Below, one piece after another: positions 1 through 7,600 of a DNA stretch of 10,247 nucleotides. The stretch's first letter is position 1; each line of letters starts with the position of its first letter. The position numbers and the translations under genes were made by a program. The DNA comes from Spirogloea muscicola (lineage: Eukaryota; Streptophyta; Zygnematophyceae; Spirogloeales; Spirogloeaceae). Under the pieces are notes generated by a model, which did no database searches, was not told the origin of the DNA, and saw only the letters and a list, made by a program, of their open reading frames with translations. The stretch is from NCBI GenBank assembly GCA_009602725.1, contig WELB01000300.1, positions 90,874-101,120 on the forward strand, given 5' to 3'.

Positions 1-355
1 GCCTTGCAGCGAGCGGCCTTCGAGGCAGCGTGGCCGGCCCGCGAGGCAGAGAGCCCCAGGTTGGAGCGGTCGACCACATCGGTGGTGACTACATCGGCTA
101 TGATCCGCGCGCCACCTCCCGGCGTGGACGCCACCAGGTCCACACGACGCGTATGGTGTCCGTCAGCCCTCTCGAGGATGGGCATGACCGAGGCGTTCTC
201 CATCGCTACCGTGTAGCCCGCCTCCTGAAAGATCCCGAACATAGCATCACGCAAGAGGTCGTGCGCAGCTGTTCGTTCGCCTCCGTTGCCCGGCTGGTTG
301 ATGCGCGTCGTCGAAGTCGGGGGGGCAGCTTGGGCCACTCCAGCATTCCGCAGGC
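1..355 (-). CDS. Partial CDS, C-terminal region of a putative retroelement-associated or nuclease-like protein
   Basis: This minus-strand frame is open from 356 to the window edge and runs off it. It contains RINQPGNGGERTAAHDLL, a helix, ENASVMPILE, then RRVDLVASTPGGGARIIAD followed by VVTTD, and ends with SASRAGHAASKAARCK. The VD / ADV pair on two predicted strands is the kind of core found in PD-(D/E)XK nuclease folds. From memory, similar segments occur at the ends of reverse-transcriptase-like proteins in algae and oomycetes, but I cannot name the family. An upstream exon at 455-428 (RLLADITGS, with donor GTAAGT at 427-422 and acceptor ending CTAAG at 356) joins in frame. The piece could therefore be a spliced gene, a live element or a remnant. 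An in-frame TAA at 359-357 and the lack of an ATG before 242 mean the start is not in this exon. Confidence 0.5.
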
Positions 356-427
356 CTTAGTTGCATATTATAGAATGCGGCTCTCGAATGGACAATGTCC
401 GAAGCCAAAGAGCACAAGACCACTTAC

Positions 428-455
428 CACTTCCCGTGATGTCTGCAAGGAGGCG
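428..455 (-). other. Tentative small upstream exon of the left-edge gene
   Basis: A T-rich tract and an AG at 457-456 precede CGCCTCCTTGCAGACATCAC, and the strong donor GTAAGT follows at 427-422. The piece leaves in phase 1, and the acceptor at 357-356 restores exactly the frame of the conserved downstream segment. Nothing upstream of 455 could be linked to it. Confidence 0.3.
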
Positions 456-560
456 CTCAACCGAAAAAACAAAAAGAACAAACAACAGTAACCTCTAGTC
501 AGCAAGTACAAGAAAGCGGCTCCTCCAAACTTTGTTCATGTTGTACTTTGTTCATTCCAA

Positions 561-588
561 AGGGGCGAGGGCTGTGAAAGCCAGCCCA
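561..588 (-). repeat. Dispersed imperfect palindromic repeat, copy 1
   Basis: Read on the minus strand this copy is TGGGCTGGCTTTCACAGCCC followed by TCGCCCCT. GGCT and AGCC form a small imperfect hairpin. Similarity appears to continue on both sides, with TTTTC before and TTTGGAA after. Confidence 0.75.
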
Positions 589-842
589 GAAAAGATAGAC
601 AAGGTCCAAAGAGCCAAAAGGCGGTAGCTAAACCCACGCGGCTATGCAAGTGGCTACAATGAATTGAAGCTCTATAATCCCTACCAACAAGCCACACGAG
701 ATAAGGAGCGAGCATGACACATGAGGAAAGGGAGGCTGTCGAGAGCAAGCAGAGCCAATGCAGTCCAAGGGCAACGAATAAGGGGAAACAATGGGCCTAC
801 ACACAGCAAAGCTCTAGCCTGGGAGGAAGAAGCTCTTCTAAA

Positions 843-871
843 GAGGGGCGATGGCTGTGACAGCCAGCCCA
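843..871 (-). repeat. Dispersed imperfect palindromic repeat, copy 2
   Basis: Read on the minus strand this copy is TGGGCTGGCTGTCACAGCCA followed by TCGCCCCTC. It contains a perfect GGCTGT/ACAGCC stem with a single-base loop. It has the same orientation as copy 1. Confidence 0.75.
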
Positions 872-1290
872 GAAGTCTAGTCAAGGAGGGGCTATGAAAG
901 CGAGGGGGAGAAGCACGGGCTGGAGTAGGGCTTAGAACCCTCAAAGTGGCACATATAGCCGAAGAAAGGCTGATCTGGGGAGCCAAAGCACCGTCACGGG
1001 TTTCGTGGGCCTTGCCAAGGGCGCCTGCATGCTGATGAAGGGCCTGCGAGCAGTGCAAAGTCTGCAACGGCCGTATCCCACAGGGCCTGCGGTTCACTGG
1101 TATGCCCAAAGATGCCCCCCAGACAGCGGCCCCGCCTCCCGGCCCTATCCTGCCCTCATTTATCATAAGTAGGCGTCCTACCCTGCCTGTACATGCATGA
1201 GGGTGCACATGCGGTGCCTATGTCGCCCCAGCTTTTCCACGCGCTGTCCGCGCTGCTCTGCGCGCGGCAGTCTGCCGGGCTAGCCCCTCA

Positions 1291-3896
1291 TCAAGCTGCA
1301 GCGGATCTCGCCAGGGCTGCGCTGGAGCTGCCAGAAGGTGCCCGCTGCTTCCGCAACGAATACATGAAGAAGGACATGATGATCTCGTCCTCGTCCACCA
1401 CCTGCCAAGGCAAGGCCACGGTGTGAGTTATCACTAAGTTGGGGGCACAACAGAGGGTATCGCGGAGTTGCATCATTCATGGGACAACACGTGGGACTCA
1501 TATCATCTGCTGGACGAGTCATGAAGCTCATGTCGGCTTTGACCAGCAGAACACGCATGCAGCTCCACATGTCGATCGTATGTTCTTGGTGAGCTTCAGA
1601 GCACTTCACGGCGGTGGCTAGGTGGCATACTGCCTAACCTGCTCCGCAAAGTGACTGGCCACTGCAATGGCAAGCTCCTCCTGCAAGCAGGATGCCGCAA
1701 ATCACTCCAGGTGGCAATCAGCTGCAGCCTGTCTTGCCCTTGTGACTAGTCATTACTCTCACAACGCACACTTCACATGACTCCCTTTTGAGCTGCTGTT
1801 GTATAGTCAAGTTCAAACCTTGCAAGTTGTGGTCACATCCTCCAGGTTGTAGACCTGTTTGTACCTCTCCAATGATGACACCTGCACCACACAGGGCAGC
1901 CAAGACAAGCGCTACATGAAGGTATAGCCTCAAGGTCACACATCTGAGGTGCAAGCTCACTGCGTAGGCAAGTACTGAGCTGTGCTGTGTGAACACCAGG
2001 CGAGGCAGGCATGCCAGACCTCAAGCTTCTTCATATCAACTCTTGGAGGTCGTTTCATCCTTCTTCTCGGTGACTCCACCATCCGTTTGACCTCGACCTT
2101 CCAACCACAGCAGCAAGGTGAGACCAGACCAGGGGACAAAGGCACAGGGTGCCCGTCCAACACATGCACGGAAGCTCTATAAATGAAATCTCAGAACAAC
2201 TCATCTGTAAAATCCTGACTCGCGTTCAAGAGTGTCACTTGCCAGTGATAGCATGACTGTATATCAGCACAGGATAAGCTGATAATAGCAATGCTCAATG
2301 CTCAGCTGGGCAGACCTTCGGCTTTGTCTCAGATCCTTTCCCCTCCAGCTTTGTGAGCTTTTTGACCTCCGCTTCCTCCTGCTGCAAAGTGTCACGGCGG
2401 GCCCAAGTCTCAGGGGGCTTGGTGTTATAGCCAAGTATCTACTATCCAAACCACTTCACAATACTGCGGTGCAAAGGCCGGGACTTGCAGTAGCAAATTC
2501 TCAATAAACAGGGCTGGAGCGTCTGCATGGACGACAAAGGAGCCTCTGCTACCAGCCGATGACGGGCATGCGAGCACTGTTGGCAGCTGCTACTGACCAC
2601 TGTCATCGATGCACTGCTTTCGTCCGACATTCGCTCTGCAGCGATGTTGTGACGGCTCCCCTTTTTGCGATCTCCCATCTCGGTCTTATTCTGGAAGCCA
2701 CAGATGCAACAATAGCCCCGGTCTGAATAATCACGTCAAGCCTGTATGTCAATTTACAAGATCACAAGAGCAGCAGAATGAAGACTGTCAGCGACCGGGC
2801 CTCAGCTTCAGCGAGCTAACCTCTCGGCAATGAGGACAGAGGTATAACTTGGTCGAATCAACTCGAAAGCCCGTGGCTGATTCGCAATCGACATGCACCC
2901 ATCGTCTGCAATTGCGATTGTCACAGCCCATCCACTGCCAAGCCAAGGGAGCCACCACAGAGCTCTGCGTCAGCACGTCAGAGAAGTGGGGCAGGCCACA
3001 AGGTTGTGGCGGCTGACTGTCACCGCCAGCACGACTGCTCGTGCTTTCTGCAAGGGCCTGCATTCCCCTGCCTGCATGCAAGCCTTCTTAGCGTGAAAGC
3101 TCGCGACAGGAGCTGGGCAAGTGTGTCTGCCGCAGTGAAGTAGCCGACTTGACTAGGAAGTATGGCAGGAGAAGACCCTCTAGAGTTTCTTCCAGATAGG
3201 GGCCACCGCTCACCACTTTGCCATCGAAGCTGTCTGGGTCTTTCTCGCGGTAGATCTGTATACAAAAGGGGCAGTACTTGCCCTGCATGCGATTGCAGAA
3301 GCAGGCACGCACGACCAAGCCGTCACAGTGCGACGACGAGCCGTCAGTGCTGCAACTGGCTGAGCAGCTCAGAGCAGCACAGCCCGTCACAGCAAGCTCG
3401 GCAGCCCAGTGCTGAAGGCAGCAGATAGGGCAGGACGGGATATGAGCTGGTCGTGCAGTGACCCTTGCCTGATCAAAGTTGATTTTGCAAGCATTGCAGA
3501 GAGTCACATTGTCCGGCTGCAGCTCAGTCCCGCATTTGCGGATGTGCCAGCGGCACGTCCTGACAAGACCACGACAAGATGCAGAGCTCAGGCTCCTGCA
3601 TGCCGAGCCCTGGTGCACAGCTGCAGGCACAGGAGGGTGGCCACCGCACTGTGACAGGCGGAACGGCCTGGATCAGCCGCGCTCGGCGGCTTCATGGCTA
3701 ATTGGGGGTGCGGAGCCCCTGCAGTGCAGCCGGCACGGCCCTGCCGTCAAGCTGGGAGCTTGGTCGCTCCCGGGAGCCTCGGCCAGACGACGCGATCTGC
3801 ACGAGCACGTCAGTAGCGGTCGTGGGGCAGTCGGGCTTACGGGCCGTCGCCGGGGGACGTGCGCCTGCAGTGCAGGTTGGAGCAGAGCTGCGTCAT
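1291..3896 (-). CDS. PHD finger protein with C-terminal SAP30-like Sin3-binding domain, 10 exons
   Basis: Exons, 5' to 3' on the minus strand: 3896-3841, 3559-3469, 3282-3214, 2934-2821, 2690-2598, 2381-2316, 2097-2020, 1881-1819, 1680-1639, 1401-1291. They total 783 bases (260 residues plus TGA); intron 1 is phase 2 and the other eight are phase 0. The start ATG is the first in-frame Met after an in-frame TAA at 4118-4116. Residues 5-43 hold six Cys, including LCNAC. Residues 53-108 form a C4HC3 PHD finger. Residues 111-189 are a charged, basic linker with PRRRMKRPPR. Residues 179-244 match the SAP30 Sin3-binding domain in pattern. By family knowledge, SAP30 proteins bridge the Sin3 scaffold and histone deacetylases, and PHD fingers read histone H3 tails. 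A nuclear deacetylase-complex subunit is therefore inferred. Exon 1, the donor of exon 2 and the exon 5 acceptor are the weakest parts of the model. Confidence 0.78.
1342..2052 (-). other. SAP30-like Sin3-binding domain encoded across exons 7 to 10
   Basis: The spliced order is RPPRVDMKKLE, VSSLERYKQVYNLED, EELAIAVASHFAEQ, VVDEDEIIMSFFMYSLRK. This follows the animal SAP30 pattern: a [PK]-x-VD lead-in, V-x-x-L-x-R-YK-x-x-[FY]-x-L, a helix with L-x-x-[IV]-V-x-x-HF, then V-[ND]-E-x-[DE] and F-x-[IM]-YS-[VL]. The match runs through three exon junctions, so it independently supports those splice sites. The animal motif was recalled, not searched. Confidence 0.82.
2827..3273 (-). other. PHD finger (C4HC3) encoded across exons 3 and 4
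   Basis: After splicing the intron at 3213-2935 the ligands fall as C-x2-C-x19-C-x4-C-x4-H-x2-C-x15-C-x2-C. The visible pieces are GKYCPFC, GCDNRNCRRWVHVDCE and LYLCPHC. The aromatic Trp two residues before the His is typical of PHD fingers. The wording resembles the PHD fingers of MLL and plant ATX proteins, which start with G-x-[FY]-C-P-x-C. Confidence 0.9.
3283..3468 (-). other. Intron 2 of the PHD-SAP30 gene, possible GC-AG intron
   Basis: The border CAG|GCAAGG at 3468 fits the strict consensus of GC donors, and the acceptor is GCATGCAG before GGC at 3282. Splicing joins ACKINFDQ directly to GKYCPFC, the spacing seen in related PHD proteins. A GT donor (GTCACT) six bases downstream at 3462 would add Ala-Arg and is also in phase. 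The intron is 186 bases, a multiple of three and stop-free, so retention would insert a Cys-rich 62-residue segment. Confidence 0.6.
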
Positions 3897-4102
3897 GAGC
3901 CGGGCCAGCGCGGGCGGGCCCCCCGGGCGGGGCGGCGGGGCCTGCGGGCGGCNGCGAGGGGCGCGGCTGGCCCGGCGCGGCTTCAAGCTCCGCGCAAGAA
4001 GGAGCCGTTGGGGCCCCACCCCGCGCCGCGGCGGGCCGTTTTTGACAGTGTACCTCCATTCCCCTCGCCGTTTCCCTCTCCATGTCCAACCTCTTCTATT
4101 TA

Positions 4103-4131
4103 GTGGGCTGGCCGGTTATAGCCATCGCCCT
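4103..4131 (+). repeat. Dispersed imperfect palindromic repeat, copy 3 (most diverged)
   Basis: The plus strand reads TGGGCTGGCCGGTTATAGCC then ATCGCCCTC. The two ends match the other copies, the middle differs, and GGCnnnnnnAGCC pairing is partly kept. TTGGAA-like sequence follows shortly after (TGCTGGAA). Confidence 0.55.
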
Positions 4132-4162
4132 CTGCTGGAAGCTCTCTCTCTCGCATTCCTTT

Positions 4163-4190
4163 TGGGCTGGCTTTTCGCAGCCCTTGCCCC
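4163..4190 (+). repeat. Dispersed imperfect palindromic repeat, copy 4
   Basis: The plus strand reads TGGGCTGGCTTTTCGCAGCC then CTTGCCCC. A GGGCTG/CAGCCC stem is intact, and TTCCTTT precedes it as in the other copies. Confidence 0.75.
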
Positions 4191-4370
4191 CATTGGGAGA
4201 GCCACTTCTTTCTCGCCGCCCCACGCCGCGGAGCGGACGCCCGGCTCCTGCGAGCGCGACCCTCCGCTTTCATGTCACGTCCTTCTGCAAGCGACCATTG
4301 TTCGCGGTACTTGTTTGATTGTGTGTATCAGCAGAGTCCGGCCCCTTCGGACCCTGTCCACACTGTCTTC

Positions 4371-4398
4371 GGGCTGGCTTTTCACAGCCCTCGCCCCT
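4371..4398 (+). repeat. Dispersed imperfect palindromic repeat, copy 5
   Basis: The plus strand reads GGGCTGGCTTTTCACAGCCC then TCGCCCCT. Apart from one extra T in the loop it matches copy 1 across the core, although it lies almost 4 kb away in the opposite orientation. Confidence 0.75.
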
Positions 4399-4610
4399 CG
4401 AAAGGTCACCACTACCTGGCTGCCCAGTCACTGCCAACGCCCATGCGAGAAAGCAGGCATGCTTGACAGGAGCCACTCTCACCCATGTTGGCCTACCGGG
4501 GTCCCGAGCAGCGCTCCATCATCACTGGGATCCTTGCCCGTCTCTCACCATCTGTGCCAACCCTCCCTCAGCTGCGGCTTCTTGAGATTAGAGCTCACAG
4601 CTCATTCTCG

Positions 4611-7600
4611 TCACAACTCATCATGCCCGGCCTCAGCCCCACTACCCGCTGCCGCCTCCTGCTCGCCTTGCCGTCCCGTGGCTCCAGCCCCTGCTGCGGC
4701 TGCCTCATCGCCAGCCGTGGCATTCATCCCCTCCGCTCCACCCAGCGTGGCATTGGTGGAGTTGGCGCCCACTGTGGAGTTGACATCCAGCTTCGGGCTC
4801 GGCTTGGGCCTCGGCTTGGGTATTCTGCTCAGCTTCGCAGTCTGTGCGCAGCCACACAATACACGGCATTGCATGGCTTGTCGGATTCAAGCCTGTCGCT
4901 CATGACCCCGGCTCAAGGACCCACTCCTCTTGAAGTCATGCTTTGTAACCAATTCTCTGACATCTCCTTGGCATGCCCAAAGTCCTAAGCTCACCTTCTC
5001 CGTGAGCATGACCATCTTCCTCAGTACTTGAGCGGATGTGAAAACTGGCGGCTTGTTTAGAGGGGTCCTGCATTTGGAAAGATGGACTTGAGAACCTCAG
5101 CCAGTGCCCGCGCTCTTTCTGGGCAGGCTCAAAGCCACTGCTTAGAGAGTCACTATTAGAGACGACCACATTCAGCCACAAGAATCAAGATGCCCTACCA
5201 CGCAGCCATCAAGCAGCCCAACTATTTGCCTGGTGGTGTGCACAGATAGATATCCGAAGCCTTAGGCGACAATTTTGTGCACACCTCTCTTGTTCCTTAA
5301 CCTTCTCAGTCAGCCACAACTCTGCCGCCTCCACTTCCTCAAGGACCTGCCACAGCAGCAACATTCAAGGAGCTCATGCAAGGGAGATGCCCCCAGAGAA
5401 CACTTAAGCAAGACTGGCAAGCAAGTAATCTGTCAGCTGGTCACACCTTGGCTTTGTCGGTGTCATTGATCCAGGGCTTGGTGTTGGCCATCTCATCAAT
5501 CGTCTGAGAAGTCAAGCTCAATAAGGATGATGAGAGTGCGAATGAGCTCATCATACAAACCAACCATCTCCATGGACAAGATTGCTTGAAGTGGATCAGA
5601 AGGAGTGAAGCAATGTGAAGCCCACCTGGCGAACTTCTGCAGCAGTCCCCTTGAAGGCTTCAACACCAGCAGGTCTTGCTGTGAGCTCTTCCACCCTGGT
5701 GAGAGCTCGCCAGTAGAATCAGTTCCACATAACAAAGAGCAAACAACAAGCTTACCTACTGAGGCTTTCAACCTGGGAAAGATGGGAGAGTACATGAAAT
5801 AGGTCTCCAATACTGAAAATCAGCTAGGAGGACAGCTGAAGCTGTTCTGCCTGGTCCAGTGAATGTGGCAGCCATAATGGCCGAGCAGTATGGGAGCTCT
5901 ACGGACTTCTGTTCGTCTGAATTTAGGACACACACACACATGGAAGCTGCATTGCAGAACAGATAGAATATAAGCCAAAGTGGTTCTCGCCACCAACCAG
6001 TAGAATATCTGATCACCAACACCCTTCAGGCTTGCCAAGCGGGCCCTGAATTCTGTGGCATTGGCGTTATCTCCTTCTGCATAGAGCCAATCCTCAACCT
6101 GCAACCGCAAACCACGCACTGGCTACTCACTGGAAAAGCATCTGCATGTACTAGATGACCTGAGATTCTGAACTCCAGACATCTTGGCATCTCAGCCACA
6201 CTACAGCCTCTTGCTTGTGCTTGCCCAGCACTGCAATGCACACAAAGTGACCCTGCACCTCACTCATCTTCGCTCGGAACTCATTTCGCTGGTCCTCTGT
6301 GGACACCTTGTTGACTCCATTCTCATTCCCAGCTTCCAGCTGATGCAAGTGAATTGGTGTCAGCATCATGATTGCTCCGCTGTCTGAGCTGCCTAAAAGC
6401 AGTTGTCTATGTATATATTGCCATCTCAGTACAAGCTTAGTGAAGGAGTAGTAAAAAGGCAACTGCTCTATGTCACAGTGAGGCATGCACATGCATTTCT
6501 GGCAACCTTATCTAGAGTCGCAAAAATGTAGGACTCTAGACTGTTCTTGGCCTCCTCAGTCTCCCGCTTGCTGGCAGCCTTCATTCTCAAAATCTCCAAA
6601 CGTTCTCTGCCTCTTTGAATCGCCTCAACAGAAAGACCTCTTACTTCACTCGAAGATACATCCTTGATCTGGGTATACAGGTCAAGCAGTATAAGGATGA
6701 GCGGCAAGCACATGAGCCCTTGTCAAGGTCTGCAGATCAGATTACTTGCTTGGTCCTCCTCACCATCAGTGGGATGCGGATGGTCCGTTTCCTGAGCTTT
6801 CTCTTCATCTCCACAGTGGGAGCCACGGTGGTTTCATTCTCAGAAGCAGTCAGATTTATGGGCTGCAGTAAGTCTTCTGCTGTCTCTCCGGCACCTTCTT
6901 CGTCTATGGAATCTTCCTGTAATTGGGAATCAAAATATCCTAATGTCATGCCAGATAAAACCTTCACATGCAACCCAATCGCAATGCATCTGTGCAAGTT
7001 ACTGCTGGATGTGAAGTTTGGACCTGCATAGATACTGACCTCGTCCAAAGCAGTTGCACTGCCAGTATCGGTAGAATTTGAGCTGCCATCTTCTGTAGCA
7101 TTTGCCACTATTGTTGCATTGACTGGCTGGGTCTCATTCTTGATCAAGACAGGGACCTCAATCCACTCCTGTATCTCCACCACAGCTTCCACCTTATCCA
7201 GTGATGCAAGGCCGCTGCGTGTCAGCGCCAAGTGCATATTCAGCTTGATGGGTTGGGAGAGATTGAATGAGCTGTACTTGGCTGTTGCATTGGCGACACC
7301 AGTGATGGAATATGTCGCAATCTCCCCGGTTGCAATTCCAGGAGGAAGTGCGTCATTGCTGTCGTATTGCAGCCGCACTACAAAATCCTCAGACTGGCCT
7401 TTCAGCGGTTTGATAATCTGTAGAGTGATAACAGGACATCACCATAAGTCAAAGACATGACTGCCACGACAAGCAGGCTTCAGTTAATACTGGTGAAGAC
7501 ATATATATCAGACAAGACCCAGGATGGAACGCTTCGCTTTCATGACAAGGGAGGTCAATTGCCAATGCTTAAGAACAAGGATATTTCTCATACATTCTCA

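Larger units (their letters stand above)
456..1290. other. Gene-poor stretch downstream of the PHD-SAP30 gene
   Basis: I see no supported gene here. Long open frames exist on the minus strand (for example 1208 to 681), but they lack an ATG start and a recognisable motif, and they run straight through repeat copy 2. The stretch holds repeat copies 1 and 2 and an A-rich run at 463-488. On the minus strand that run would serve as a polypyrimidine tract before a possible small exon at 455-428. The 3' untranslated region of the PHD-SAP30 gene should begin at 1290. Confidence 0.5.
3897..4610. other. Intergenic region between the two genes
   Basis: This 714-base stretch must hold the 3' untranslated end of the chaperone gene and the 5' region of the PHD-SAP30 gene. 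It carries three copies of the dispersed repeat (4103-4131, 4163-4190, 4371-4398). Its plus strand has CT-rich runs around 4068-4100 and 4139-4160. The part next to the PHD gene (about 3900-4040) is very GC-rich and contains the only ambiguous base, at 3953. A TAAATAG-like stretch on the minus strand near 4097-4103 could be TATA-like, but that is weak. I found no convincing TGTAA polyadenylation signal. Confidence 0.5.

Noticed and set aside
681-1208. A 175-codon open frame on the minus strand.
   Set aside because: It begins with GTG rather than ATG, shows no domain or motif, and its most notable segment is just the translated repeat copy 2.
1193-1609. Plus-strand open frames that can be joined with strong donors into a sequence containing HEAHVGFD, reminiscent of a CRIB motif.
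   Set aside because: The stretch lies antisense to the last exon of the PHD-SAP30 gene, whose SAP30 match and frame are much stronger. The spacing before HEAHVG does not fit a CRIB motif.
2174-2190. TATAAA on the plus strand, and TATATAT stretches near 6412 and 7500.
   Set aside because: They lie inside introns of minus-strand genes with no supported plus-strand gene downstream, so they are most likely chance AT-rich sequence.
2722-2796. An alternative path with exon 4 extended to 2796 (donor GTCGCT) and exon 5 beginning at 2722, which would add RGYCCICGF.
   Set aside because: It is in frame and adds a C-x2-C pair, but it needs a weaker donor. The 2821 donor and 2690 acceptor give a simple phase-0 join. 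It stays possible as an isoform.
3673-4089. A minus-strand Pro/Ala/Arg-rich open frame overlapping the 5' region of the PHD-SAP30 gene.
   Set aside because: It is in a different frame from the zinc-binding exons, contains the ambiguous base, and its low-complexity content follows from the GC-rich sequence.
3859-4905. A long plus-strand open frame of about 348 codons.
   Set aside because: It is antisense to the HDEL-bearing exon and the intergenic repeats. Its composition is Ser/Pro/Leu-rich, as expected from CT-rich DNA, with no motif.
5930-5942. A short CA-dinucleotide run.
   Set aside because: Only a few units long and inside an intron; not a notable microsatellite.
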